NCBI RefSeq assembly: GCF_035944375.1
Contig: NZ_DASZBE010000044.1
DNA from: Allobosea sp035944375
GTDB taxonomy: Bacteria > Pseudomonadota > Alphaproteobacteria > Rhizobiales > Beijerinckiaceae
Direction: 5' to 3' (one strand)
DNA: 64,000 nt
The notes below the pieces were generated by a model that worked only from the letters and a program-made list of their open reading frames with translations, was not told the DNA's origin and ran no database searches. The translations under genes and the position numbers were made by a program. Of this stretch, positions 32,088 to 40,029 are shown piece after piece (the first letter of the stretch is position 1; the number at the start of each line of letters is the position of its first letter).

Positions 32088-32813
32088 TCAGATGAGCTTC
32101 ACCTTGCCCGTGGCGAGGTCGTAGACGCCGCCGGCGACGGTGAGCTTCTTCTGGGCGACGCGCTCGGCGAGGATCGGCGCGGCGTTCTTCAGCCGCTCGA
32201 CATTGAGGCGGACATTGGCCTCGATGGCCGCGTCCAGCAGATCGGCGGCACCGGATTTCTGAGCGTCGAGCACGGCCGGCTTGATCGCGTTGATCAGCGA
32301 GGGCAGGTGGCCGGGCAGCTCCGTGCCGTTCTTGACCACGTCGATCGTCGAGGCGATGGCGCCGCAACGCGTGTGACCGAGCACCAGAATCAGGGGCGAT
32401 TGCAGCACGGCGGCGCCGAACTCCAAGCTCGCCAGGCCATCCTCGTTGACGAAATTGCCGGCGACACGAACGACGAAAAGATCGCCCGCGCCCTGGTCGA
32501 AGGCGAGTTCGGGCGCGAGGCGGGAATCGGCGCAGCTCACGATCGAGGCGAAGGGATGCTGCGAGCGCGTCCGCGCCGCCCTCCCGGCGGAGAAGTCGCG
32601 CTGGTTGGGCTTGTTGGCGGCGTAGCGGGCATTGCCCGCCATCAGCCGGTCGAGCGCCTCCGCGCCGCTGATCGGTGCGGGTGGCGAGGCAGCGCCTTGC
32701 GCCCAGCCCGGACGGGTGAGGCCGGCCGTCAGGGCGAGCCCGGCGCCGAGACCGAACAGGGAGCGGCGGGAAAGGGATGGAAAGAGGGCGTTCGGGGCAC
32801 AGCGTTCACACAT
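32088..32813 (-). CDS. Exported beta-class carbonic anhydrase
   Basis: A 241-residue zinc enzyme that interconverts CO2 and bicarbonate. Zinc ligands are Cys94 with Asp96-Arg98 (IVSCADSRLAPEL) and His147/Cys150 (VLGHTRCGAIAST). The N-terminus has a twin-arginine-type signal (SRRSLFGLGAGLALTAGL, cleavage after GWAQG), so the folded enzyme should be exported to the periplasm. Tat-exported beta carbonic anhydrases are a recognised subgroup. The adjacent TauE/SafE permease is convergent and not in the same operon. Confidence 0.92.
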   Translation of the reverse strand: MCERCAPNALFPSLSRRSLFGLGAGLALTAGLTRPGWAQGAASPPAPISGAEALDRLMAGNARYAANKPNQRDFSAGRAARTRSQHPFASIVSCADSRLAPELAFDQGAGDLFVVRVAGNFVNEDGLASLEFGAAVLQSPLILVLGHTRCGAIASTIDVVKNGTELPGHLPSLINAIKPAVLDAQKSGAADLLDAAIEANVRLNVERLKNAAPILAERVAQKKLTVAGGVYDLATGKVKLI

Positions 32814-33053
32814 GGGAGCCTTCCTCGGGCCAGCTTACGTTTCGCATCCGGACGGAGCGGTGATCCGGGCTTGCCCCGCGATGGTATTGATGCTGCCATG
32901 GCTGAACAGTCCAAAGTCTGCATAAATCCGATTGCGACGAGGACTTGCTGAACGATCCCTGAAACAGGTCCTTATCTTCAGTTGAATTACAATTCGCGCC
33001 AAATTATTCCCATCTCCGCCGTGGCGGGCGGATCTGCGAGCTTCCGCTCGGCG

Positions 33054-33857
33054 ATGCTGCATTGCGCGGACTGCGTGCTGCGGATGCATGTGTCCGAGAA
33101 GCTCGTCAGCAAGGTCTTCGGCCGCAACCTGCAATCGCATGCGGCCGGGCTCGTCGTCGTCATGCATTGCGAGGCCGAGCGCGGCGCTGGTCCGAGGCCG
33201 ACGCTGGCGCTGGTCCAGCGCGAGATGGGCAGTGCCCGCACGCTCGCTGCCTTTTTCGGGCTGCTGCGGCTCGCCGGCTATGTGACGCGCGAGCCGGTGC
33301 CCGGGGATGCACGGTCGGCCTGGCTGGTGCCGGCGCCGCCGCTCTATGAGGGGCTGCGGCAATGGCTGTCGCATCATGCCGGCTGCGGCGAGATCCTGGG
33401 CCTGGCCGAGTCCGGGCTGGCGGAGCGGCTGCGCAGCGACGATGCCTTCCTGCGGCTGTTTCTCGGCCATGCCCGCAATCTCTTCGCACGGACGCGGGAG
33501 GCGACGGCCGGAAACGGCGCCTGGGCCTGGCTCGACCGCTTCGACTGCGGCGACCGGATCGGACTCGTCCTCCTCGGCGCGCATCATCGCGCGGCGACGG
33601 GGGCGGGGAGCGAACCCGTCTGGTTCGCGCTGCATGCGCGCGAGATCGCCGCGCGCCTCGGGCTCTCGCACTCGCATGTCCGCAACGTCGTCAACCGGGC
33701 CGAGGCGGAGGGCCTCCTGCTCCAGGACCGCAGCAAGGGCAGGGTCGCGCTGACGCCGCGGCTGCTCGTGGAGAGCGAGGCCTGGTTTCGCAGCTTCTGG
33801 GGCTGGATCGCCGAGACGGCGCGGCTGGCGCAGGCCGCCGAGGCGCGGCGAGGGTGA
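33054..33857 (+). CDS. Uncharacterised protein with two winged-helix domains
   Basis: A protein of about 267 residues that I do not recognise by name. It appears to have two winged-helix DNA-binding units. The first, about 45-95, includes LALVQREMGSARTLAAFFGL and LLRLAGYVTREP. The second, about 187-240, includes AREIAARLGLSHSHVRNVVN and AEAEGLLLQDRSKGRV. Between them is an all-helical stretch. The frame stays open to a TTG at 32982, but that upstream part is AT-rich and reads unlike the rest, so I place the start at the ATG at 33054; 33087 is possible. A transcriptional regulator is likely; targets are unknown. It sits where hisA would usually precede hisF. Confidence 0.65.
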   Translation: MLHCADCVLRMHVSEKLVSKVFGRNLQSHAAGLVVVMHCEAERGAGPRPTLALVQREMGSARTLAAFFGLLRLAGYVTREPVPGDARSAWLVPAPPLYEGLRQWLSHHAGCGEILGLAESGLAERLRSDDAFLRLFLGHARNLFARTREATAGNGAWAWLDRFDCGDRIGLVLLGAHHRAATGAGSEPVWFALHAREIAARLGLSHSHVRNVVNRAEAEGLLLQDRSKGRVALTPRLLVESEAWFRSFWGWIAETARLAQAAEARRG

Positions 33858-33915
33858 CGACGGAGCCGAAATCCGGCATAGGCTCGCGCCAGCCCTTCCG
33901 GAAGCCGGCCCCGCC

Positions 33916-34677
33916 ATGCTCAAGACCCGCATCATCCCCTGCCTCGACGTCAAGGACGGCCGCGTCGTCAAGGGCGTGCAGTTCCTCGATCTCGTCGATG
34001 CGGGCGACCCCGTCGAGGCCGCCAAGGCCTATGATGCGGCCGGCGCCGACGAGCTCTGCTTCCTCGACATCACCGCCAGCCACGAGGACCGCGGCATCCT
34101 GTTCGACGTGGTGACGCGGACGGCGGAAGCCTGTTTCATGCCGCTGACGGTGGGCGGGGGCGTGCGCAAGGTCGAGGACATCCGCGGCCTGCTGCTGGCG
34201 GGCGCCGACAAGGTCTCGATCAACACGGCCGCCGTCACCAACCGCCAGTTCGTCAGGCAGGCGGCCGAGAAGTTCGGCGACCAGTGCATCGTCGTGGCGA
34301 TCGACGCCAAGCAGGTGTCCCCCGGGCGCTGGGAGATCTTCACCCATGGCGGGCGCAACCCGACCGGGCTGGAGGCGGTGGCCTTCGCGCAGGAGGTCGT
34401 CTCGCTGGGTGCCGGAGAGCTGCTGGTGACCTCGATGGACCGCGACGGCACCAAGGTCGGCTATGATCTGGGCCTGACGCGCGCCATCGCGGATGCGGTC
34501 AGCGTCCCGGTGATCGCCTCGGGCGGCGTCGGCGACCTCGACGATCTCGTCAACGGCGTGCGCGAGGGCCATGCCTCGGCCGTGCTCGCCGCCTCGATCT
34601 TCCATTTCGGCACCTACACGATCCCGCAGGCCAAGGCGCATATGGCGCAGGCGGGCCTGGCGATGCGGCTGGATTGA
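33916..34677 (+). CDS. hisF: Imidazole glycerol phosphate synthase subunit HisF
   Basis: The 253-residue cyclase subunit of IGP synthase, which with glutaminase HisH makes imidazole glycerol phosphate and AICAR in histidine synthesis. It is a (beta/alpha)8 barrel with the catalytic Asp11 in RIIPCLDVKDGRVVKG and the second catalytic Asp in VVAIDAKQVS. Phosphate-binding segments LTVGGGVRKVEDIR and VIASGGVGDLDDLV are intact. The usual neighbours hisH and hisA are not present upstream. A nested dyad repeat of 131 bases separates it from hisE. Confidence 0.97.
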   Translation: MLKTRIIPCLDVKDGRVVKGVQFLDLVDAGDPVEAAKAYDAAGADELCFLDITASHEDRGILFDVVTRTAEACFMPLTVGGGVRKVEDIRGLLLAGADKVSINTAAVTNRQFVRQAAEKFGDQCIVVAIDAKQVSPGRWEIFTHGGRNPTGLEAVAFAQEVVSLGAGELLVTSMDRDGTKVGYDLGLTRAIADAVSVPVIASGGVGDLDDLVNGVREGHASAVLAASIFHFGTYTIPQAKAHMAQAGLAMRLD

Positions 34678-34700
34678 GATGTGACTGGGCTCGTCTGGAC

Positions 34701-34831
34701 TGTCATTCCGGGGCTTCGCCCAGCGAAGAACCCGGAACCCACGACCGGGCGGGCCGCCCGGTTGTGGGCACCATTTGTTTCACCCCGTCGTGGGTTCCGG
34801 GTTCGCACCTTCGGCGCGCCCCGGAATGACA
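34701..34831. repeat. Nested dyad-symmetric intergenic repeat
   Basis: A 131-base element between hisF and hisE made of three nested inverted repeats: TGTCATTCCGGGGC at 34701-34714 pairs with 34818-34831 (14 of 14), GAACCCGGAACCCACGAC at 34728-34745 pairs with 34787-34804 (18 of 18), and a central CGGGCGGGCCGCCCG palindrome. It could fold into one long hairpin. Elements of this look are dispersed in Hyphomicrobiales genomes. No target-site duplication or gene is seen. Confidence 0.85.
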
Positions 34832-34841
34832 GGAGGGCAGC

Positions 34842-35159
34842 ATGACCTTCACCCTCTCCGATCTCGAGGCCCGTATAGCCGAGCGCGCCGCCGCCTCCCC
34901 GGACGAATCCTGGACGGCCAAGCTCCTCGCGGCCGGGCCCGAGCGCTGCGCCAAGAAGTTCGGCGAAGAGGCCGTCGAGGCCGTGATCGCCGCCGTGAAG
35001 GGCGACCGGGACGAGCTGATCGCGGAAAGCGCGGACGTGCTCTATCATCTCTTGGTTGTACTGAAGGCGCGCGATGTTGCATTGCAGGACGTGTTGAGCC
35101 AGCTTGAGGCCCGTACCGTGCGCTCCGGTCTGGCGGAGAAAGCCGCACGCCCCCGTTGA
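34842..35159 (+). CDS. hisE: Phosphoribosyl-ATP diphosphatase
   Basis: A 105-residue enzyme for the second step of histidine synthesis, hydrolysing PR-ATP to PR-AMP. It is an all-helical MazG-like fold with the metal-binding EExxE motif in KKFGEEAVEAVIAAVKGD and the second Glu/Asp pair in LIAESADVLYHLLVVLKARD. The length is typical of the monofunctional form, meaning HisI is separate. The start is preceded by GGAGG within CAGGAGGGCAGC. Its leader contains the end of the nested repeat, which could affect read-through from hisF. Confidence 0.96.
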   Translation: MTFTLSDLEARIAERAAASPDESWTAKLLAAGPERCAKKFGEEAVEAVIAAVKGDRDELIAESADVLYHLLVVLKARDVALQDVLSQLEARTVRSGLAEKAARPR

Positions 35160-35213
35160 CGAGTCGAGGCTAGTCCTGCGTTGAACCTCGAAGCCTGGAT
35201 TGCGGGCCGCCCC

Positions 35214-36188
35214 ATGGACCAGCGCGCGATGCCCGCCCCGGCCCTTCCCGAACTCGATTCGCCCTATCGCAGCTTCACCCGCGACGAGTGGGCGCATTTG
35301 CGCGCCGACACGCCGCTGACGCTGTCGGTCGACGATCTGACCAAGCTGCAGTCGATCAACGACCCCATCTCGCTCGACGAGATCGTCGCGATCTACCTGC
35401 CGCTGTCGCGCCTGCTCTCGCTCTACGTCGCAGCCACCCAGGGGCTGTTCAAGGCGACGCAGCGCTTCCTGCTGGCAGAGGCCGAGGTCAAGGTGCCCTA
35501 CATCATCGGCGTGGCGGGCTCGGTCGCGGTCGGCAAGTCGACCACGGCGCGCGTGCTCAAGGCGCTGCTTTCGCGCTGGCCCAACACCCCCAAGGTCGAA
35601 CTCGTCACCACCGATGGCTTCCTTCTGCCCAACGCCGAGCTCGAGCGGCGCGGGCTGATGCAGCGCAAGGGCTTTCCCGAGAGCTATGACGGCTCGGCGA
35701 TCCTGCGCTTCCTCTCCGACGTCAAGGCCGGCAAGCCGCAGGTCAAGGCGCCGGTCTATTCCCACCTCGTCTACGACGTGGTGCCGGGCGAGAGCGTCAC
35801 GGTCGAGCGGCCGGACATCCTGATCCTCGAGGGGCTCAACGTGCTGCAGCCGAGCCGGATGCCGAAGGACGGCACGGTCATTCCCTTCGTCTCGGATTAT
35901 TTCGACTTCTCGGTCTATCTCGACGCCGACGAGAACGACCTGCACCGCTGGTACGTCAACCGCTTCATGACGCTGCGCCAGACCGCCTTCCGCGACCCGC
36001 GCTCCTTCTTCCGCAAATATGCGGAGATCGGCGAAGAAGAGGCGCTGTCGATCGCCGAGGACCTCTGGACCGGCATCAACCTGCCCAATCTGCAGGAGAA
36101 CATCCTGCCGACCCGCCAGCGCGCCAGCCTGATCCTGACCAAGGGGGCGAGCCACCGGATTCAGCAGGTCGCGCTGCGGCGGCTCTAG
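35214..36188 (+). CDS. coaA: Type I pantothenate kinase
   Basis: A 324-residue kinase that phosphorylates pantothenate, the first and usually rate-setting step of coenzyme A synthesis. P-loop: IGVAGSVAVGKSTTARVLKA. Other type I motifs are LVTTDGFLLPNAELERRGLM, KGFPESYDGSAILRFL and ILEGLNVLQPSR, and the substrate-site Tyr in YFDFSVYLDADENDLHRWY. A TTG at 35181 is a longer option; the ATG at 35214 begins nearer to the conserved start. It follows hisE, a linkage common in Hyphomicrobiales. Confidence 0.95.
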   Translation: MDQRAMPAPALPELDSPYRSFTRDEWAHLRADTPLTLSVDDLTKLQSINDPISLDEIVAIYLPLSRLLSLYVAATQGLFKATQRFLLAEAEVKVPYIIGVAGSVAVGKSTTARVLKALLSRWPNTPKVELVTTDGFLLPNAELERRGLMQRKGFPESYDGSAILRFLSDVKAGKPQVKAPVYSHLVYDVVPGESVTVERPDILILEGLNVLQPSRMPKDGTVIPFVSDYFDFSVYLDADENDLHRWYVNRFMTLRQTAFRDPRSFFRKYAEIGEEEALSIAEDLWTGINLPNLQENILPTRQRASLILTKGASHRIQQVALRRL

Positions 36189-36237
36189 GGATGGCGCCCC
36201 GCGCAACCCCGACCCGCTTGTCTGACATGCCGCACTG

Positions 36238-36684
36238 ATGGAGGCCTTCTGGTCACTGGCCGGAATGGCGGGCGCCGCCTTCGTCGCCGCGACGCTGCTG
36301 CCGGCCCAGTCCGAGGCCGTCTTCCTCGGGCTTCTGGCGGCCAGGACCGTCGATCCGCTCGCGCTGTTTCTCGTCGCCAGCCTCGCCAACACGGCCGGTT
36401 CGGTCGTCAACTGGTGGCTGGGACGCCTGATCGCGCGTCATGGCGTCGAGAAACTGCCTTTGCGCCTGCGGCCGGACCCGGCGAGATTCCGGCAGGCCCA
36501 AGCATGGTTCGCGCGCTTCGGCTGGCCGTCGCTGCTCTTCGCCTGGCTACCGCTCGCCGGCGACCCGCTGACCTTCGCGGCCGGCACGCTGAACTTTCCG
36601 CTGGGCCGCTTCGTTCTTCTGGTCCTGGCGGGCAAAGCGGGCCGCTATGCGATGCTCTGGGCCGGCTGGACAGCATTGACCTAA
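36238..36684 (+). CDS. YqaA-like (DedA-related) membrane protein
   Basis: A 148-residue inner-membrane protein with four or so hydrophobic stretches. The family signature is a re-entrant-like ATLLPAQSEAVFLGLLA near the N-terminus and AWLPLAGDPLTFAAGTLNFP later, with the conserved Arg-Phe-x-Arg-like loop RFGWPSLLFAW. Distant DedA relatives support membrane lipid and proton homeostasis, but this subgroup has no defined function. It lies 50 bases after coaA and 80 bases before the RidA gene. Confidence 0.82.
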   Translation: MEAFWSLAGMAGAAFVAATLLPAQSEAVFLGLLAARTVDPLALFLVASLANTAGSVVNWWLGRLIARHGVEKLPLRLRPDPARFRQAQAWFARFGWPSLLFAWLPLAGDPLTFAAGTLNFPLGRFVLLVLAGKAGRYAMLWAGWTALT

Positions 36685-36764
36685 CGTCATATCGCAACCT
36701 CCACGGCGTTGCGCGCCGTGTCGGCACAGGCTACCAGCGAAGGCCCTTTTCCGGAGATCTGATC

Positions 36765-37115
36765 ATGAGCATTCATCGCATCGCCGTCGGCCCGCGCATG
36801 TCCAAGGCCGTCGTTCATGGCGACACCGTCTATCTGGCGGGCCAGGTCGCCGACAAGGCGGCGGGCAAGAGCGTCGCCGAGCAGACCGCGGAGATCCTCG
36901 GCATCATCGACGGGTTGCTGGCCGAGGCCGGCACCGACAAGAGCAAGCTTCTCATGGTCAACATCTGGCTCTCCGACATGTCGACCTTCGCCGAGATGAA
37001 CGGCGTCTGGGACAAGTGGGTCGTCGCCGGCCAGACGCCGGGCCGCGCCACGGTCGAGGCCAAGCTCGCCGCGCCGCAGTTCACCGTCGAGATCGCGGTC
37101 ATCGCCGCGAAGTAA
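36765..37115 (+). CDS. RidA family protein
   Basis: A 116-residue YjgF/YER057c/UK114-fold protein. Classical RidA hydrolyses reactive enamine/imine intermediates from PLP enzymes. The barrel-forming segments VVHGDTVYLAGQVADKAAGK, SKLLMVNIWLSDMSTFAEMN and the C-terminal GRATVEAKLAAPQFTVEIAV are clear. The usual active-site Arg of RidA (in the RxxVxxxxL context) is at GRATVEAKLA, where Arg is present, but the N-terminal part is that of the Rid-other group, so deaminase activity is uncertain. A different amine-related reaction is possible. Confidence 0.88.
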   Translation: MSIHRIAVGPRMSKAVVHGDTVYLAGQVADKAAGKSVAEQTAEILGIIDGLLAEAGTDKSKLLMVNIWLSDMSTFAEMNGVWDKWVVAGQTPGRATVEAKLAAPQFTVEIAVIAAK

Positions 37116-37184
37116 CCGCCTGCTGGCCCCGGCAAACGGGGCCGTTCGGGCATGCTGCGAGCGCAGGAGACGGGAGGTGGCCAA

Positions 37185-38576
37185 GTGACCTCTCAGGATG
37201 ACATGTCCGCCATGATCGCGCGGGTCGCGGACCGGCACGATGTGCCGCTCGCGGTACTGCTCGCCGTCATGGCCAGCCTGGTCAGGAGCGGCGTCCGGCC
37301 GAACCTCGCGAGGCTGGAGCAACTCCTCGGCCGCAAGGCCCGCGAGGTCGTGGCCCTGCGCCGCCGCCTCGGCCAGGCGAGCGCGGATGCGGTGGTCGGC
37401 GAGGCACGCCGCAAGGCCGCGCGGGCTCTTGAGAGCGGGCAGTTCGTCGAGGTCGAGCGGGCGCTGGCGCAACTCGAGCTGCATTTCTTCGGCGGAATGA
37501 CCGACCTGTCGGCCATGCCGTCCGACCGGCGCATCGCCGCCGGCGAGACACGCAGCGACCGCGCCGCCATTGCCCTGCTCGATCTCACGCCCGCCGCCTG
37601 CAAGGAAGCGGCGCAGCGCTATGGTGAGGCAGCCGCCATCATCGGTCAGGCGGATCTCGCGCGCAGCCGCGAATTCGCTTTGCGCCAAGGCGATGCTCTG
37701 GCGCGGACCGGCGAGGATTTTGCCGAGTCCGCTGGTTTCGAGGCGGCGATCGCCCATTTCCGAACCCTGCTCTCGCGGCTCGACAATTTCGACGACACGA
37801 TCGCCTGGGCGACCGTGCAGGAGCGGCTGGCGCGCGCCCTGGCGGGCCTTGCCCATCTGGCGGGCGACGACAAGCGGCTGGACGAGGCGCTGGCCTGCTG
37901 CCGCACGGCCCTGGAGGATCTGCGCCCCGACCAGGCGCCGTTGCTCTGGCGTGCGCTGAAGGTGCGCTTTGGCCGCATCGCCATTCCGCTCGGGGAGCTG
38001 CGCGAGAATGACGATCTGCTGGAGGAGGCGATCTCGGCTCTGGCCACCGCCCTCGCGCGCTGGAACCGCGACGGCGACGAGGCCCGCTGGCTCGAGGCCG
38101 AGCAGCTGATCTCGCGCGGCCGCGCCGCGCTGGGCCGTCGCACCAGCGACCTCGCTCTGCTCGAGCGCGCCTTCAACGGCTTCAACCGAGTCGCCAAGGC
38201 CGTCGACCGCGCCCGGGAGCCGCTGCGCTGGGCCGAGCTGCAGGACCAGATGGGCGGGGTTCTGGCCGCGATGGGCGAGCGCTACAGCGAGCCGGTCGTG
38301 CTGGAGGAAGCGGTCGCCGCCTTCGGTTCGGCCCTGGAAGAGCGCCGGCGGGATCGCAGCCCGCAGCTCTGGGCGGCCAGCACCGCCAGCCAAGGCCTGG
38401 CCTCGATGCAACTCGCGGCGCGCCGCAAGGACCCGGGCATGGCGCAGCAGGCCTTCATGCAGATCGCCGCCGCCGTCGAGGCGATGCGCGAGGCTGGCCA
38501 CAGCGCCGACGTCGCCATGCTGCAGAAGAAGCTCGTCCTCGCCGGCAGCCTGGCCGAAGGCATGCGCAAGCGCTGA
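37185..38576 (+). CDS. Helical-repeat (TPR-like) protein of unknown function
   Basis: A 463-residue, soluble, nearly all-helical protein without a signal peptide. From about residue 110 to 440 it consists of degenerate TPR-like helix pairs of about 40-50 residues (WATVQERLARALAGLAHLAG, LLEEAISALATALARWNRDG, RWAELQDQMGGVLAAMGERY, LEEAVAAFGSALEERRRDRS). The recurring LxxAxxxxxxALxxxxRD pattern resembles repeats found in some eukaryote-like or filament-associated proteins. The N-terminal 100 residues are helical and basic. GTG at 37185 with GGGAGG 7 bases upstream is the likely start. I cannot assign a function; a scaffold role is an inference. It is convergent with the aminotransferase, 5 bases apart. 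Confidence 0.75.
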   Translation: MTSQDDMSAMIARVADRHDVPLAVLLAVMASLVRSGVRPNLARLEQLLGRKAREVVALRRRLGQASADAVVGEARRKAARALESGQFVEVERALAQLELHFFGGMTDLSAMPSDRRIAAGETRSDRAAIALLDLTPAACKEAAQRYGEAAAIIGQADLARSREFALRQGDALARTGEDFAESAGFEAAIAHFRTLLSRLDNFDDTIAWATVQERLARALAGLAHLAGDDKRLDEALACCRTALEDLRPDQAPLLWRALKVRFGRIAIPLGELRENDDLLEEAISALATALARWNRDGDEARWLEAEQLISRGRAALGRRTSDLALLERAFNGFNRVAKAVDRAREPLRWAELQDQMGGVLAAMGERYSEPVVLEEAVAAFGSALEERRRDRSPQLWAASTASQGLASMQLAARRKDPGMAQQAFMQIAAAVEAMREAGHSADVAMLQKKLVLAGSLAEGMRKR

Positions 38577-38581
38577 GGGCC

Positions 38582-39742
38582 TCAGGCCGCCGTGCCGGCC
38601 CTGCGCAGATCGGAAAGTCGTTCCAGCGCCGCATCCAGCGTGGCGTCGCGCTTGGCGAAGCAGAAGCGCACCACGGTCTTGACCGCCGCCTGGTCGTAGA
38701 AGGCGCTGACCGGGATCGCCGCCACGCCGTTCTCCATCACCAGCTTGCGGCAAAAGGCGACGTCGTCGCTCTCGCCGAGCGGAGCGATGTCGACATTGAG
38801 GAAATAAGTGCCGACGCTCGGCAGCACGCTGAAGCCCAGCCCCGTCAGCCCCTGCGCGAATCGGTCCCGCGAGCGCTGGAAATCGGCCCTCATGCTCTCG
38901 AAATAGCCGTCCTCCTTGCCCAGCCCATAGGCCACGGCGGTCTGGAGATTGGGCGGCGTGGTGAAGGTGATGTATTGATGCGCCTTGGCCAGCACCTTCA
39001 TCAGCGGCGGCGCGGCCATCACCAGCCCGACCTTCCAGCCGGTCAGCGAGAAGATCTTGCCGGCCGAGGAGATCTTGACGGTGCGCTCGCGCATGTCAGG
39101 CCGCCCGAGCACGGGAACATGCCGCCGGCCGTCGAAGACGACATGCTCCCAGACCTCGTCGCAGATCGCCACCGCGTCATGACGGATGCAGAAATCGGCG
39201 AGAAGATCGAGATCGGTGGCTGAGAAGATCGTCGCCGTCGGGTTCAGCGGGTTGTTGAACAGGACGACCTTCGTGCGCGGCGAAAACGCGGCGGCGAGCG
39301 CTTCCTCGCTCAGGCCGAAATGCGGCGGGCGCAGCGTCACGAATTTCGGAATGCCGCCGGCCCGGCGCACGAGCGGGACATAGGCATCGTACATCGGTTC
39401 GAACAGCACGACCTCGTCGCCCGGCGAGACCAGCGCCATCAGTGCCCCGGCAATGGCCTCCGTCGCACCGGAGGTGACCATGATCTCGCTGCCGGGGTCG
39501 AGATCGAGCCCCTGCCAGTGCTGGTAATGGGTGGCCGTCGCCTGCCGCAGTTCCGGCAGGCCCATCATCGGCGGGTACTGGTTCCAGCCGTCGACGACGG
39601 CCTCCGCCGCCTTGCGGCGCACGTCGAGCGGCCCGGGATCGTCCGGGAAGCCCTGGCCGAGATTGACCGCACCGGTCTCGCGGGCGAGCTGCGACATCAC
39701 CTCGAAGACGCTGGTCGAAAGGGCGGAGAAGATCGGGTTCAT
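38582..39742 (-). CDS. Class I/II PLP-dependent aminotransferase
   Basis: A 386-residue fold-type I aminotransferase, closest in look to the methionine/kynurenine aminotransferase group. The PLP lysine is in TVKISSAGKIFSLTGWKVG. Other signatures are NLGQGFPDDPGPLDVRR, VTSGATEAIAGALMALVSPG, VVLFNNPLNPTATIFS and the phosphate-site Arg/Phe end VVRFCFAKRDATLDAALERL. The start at 39742 (MNPIFSALSTSVFEVMSQLA) is the usual N-terminus of this group. Substrate cannot be fixed from sequence. It is divergent from cobQ, with an operator-like inverted repeat between them. Confidence 0.9.
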   Translation of the reverse strand: MNPIFSALSTSVFEVMSQLARETGAVNLGQGFPDDPGPLDVRRKAAEAVVDGWNQYPPMMGLPELRQATATHYQHWQGLDLDPGSEIMVTSGATEAIAGALMALVSPGDEVVLFEPMYDAYVPLVRRAGGIPKFVTLRPPHFGLSEEALAAAFSPRTKVVLFNNPLNPTATIFSATDLDLLADFCIRHDAVAICDEVWEHVVFDGRRHVPVLGRPDMRERTVKISSAGKIFSLTGWKVGLVMAAPPLMKVLAKAHQYITFTTPPNLQTAVAYGLGKEDGYFESMRADFQRSRDRFAQGLTGLGFSVLPSVGTYFLNVDIAPLGESDDVAFCRKLVMENGVAAIPVSAFYDQAAVKTVVRFCFAKRDATLDAALERLSDLRRAGTAA

Positions 39743-39847
39743 CGCGGTTCGTCGCTGAGGCGGAAAGGAACGCTTTCTGGCGCCTCTACCACGCCGGGGC
39801 TGCAGGCACACCCTGCACAGGCGATGAGGCTTCCATAAAAAATACTG

Positions 39848-39873
39848 AGTGATGATTGTTGACATTCATCACT
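39848..39873. promoter_or_regulatory. Operator-like inverted repeat between the aminotransferase and cobQ
   Basis: AGTGATGA and TCATCACT flank a 10-base spacer containing TTGACA (39859-39864). The arms are perfect over 8 bp. The site is in the only AT-rich part of the 287-base divergent region. TTGACA could be a -35 for cobQ, though no good -10 is seen. No B12 riboswitch was recognised here. Confidence 0.5.
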
Positions 39874-40029
39874 GATCATTGTTGGGTGCTTTTCAGCCGG
39901 TTCACGACGGGCACCTGTTGCGACTTCGCCCCTTTGGCGCAGCGGGAATTGGCGTGAACCGGCGACCCTCCCTTCAGCGCCTCGCATCGCGACGGTTGCC
40001 GCTCCGGCGGACGCCGCCTAATCAGACGC

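Noticed and set aside
32982..33053. N-terminal extension of the two-winged-helix protein from a TTG codon.
   Set aside because: The added residues come from AT-rich DNA unlike the rest of the gene, and no ribosome-binding site precedes the TTG.
36687..38753. A 688-residue minus-strand frame opposite the RidA and helical-repeat genes.
   Set aside because: It spans several genes and intergenic DNA with a composition of an antisense frame; the plus-strand frames have ribosome-binding sites and repeat structure.
39743..40029. A cobalamin riboswitch upstream of cobQ.
   Set aside because: I could not find a convincing B12 box or the flanking pairings; only an inverted repeat and a GC-rich leader are seen.
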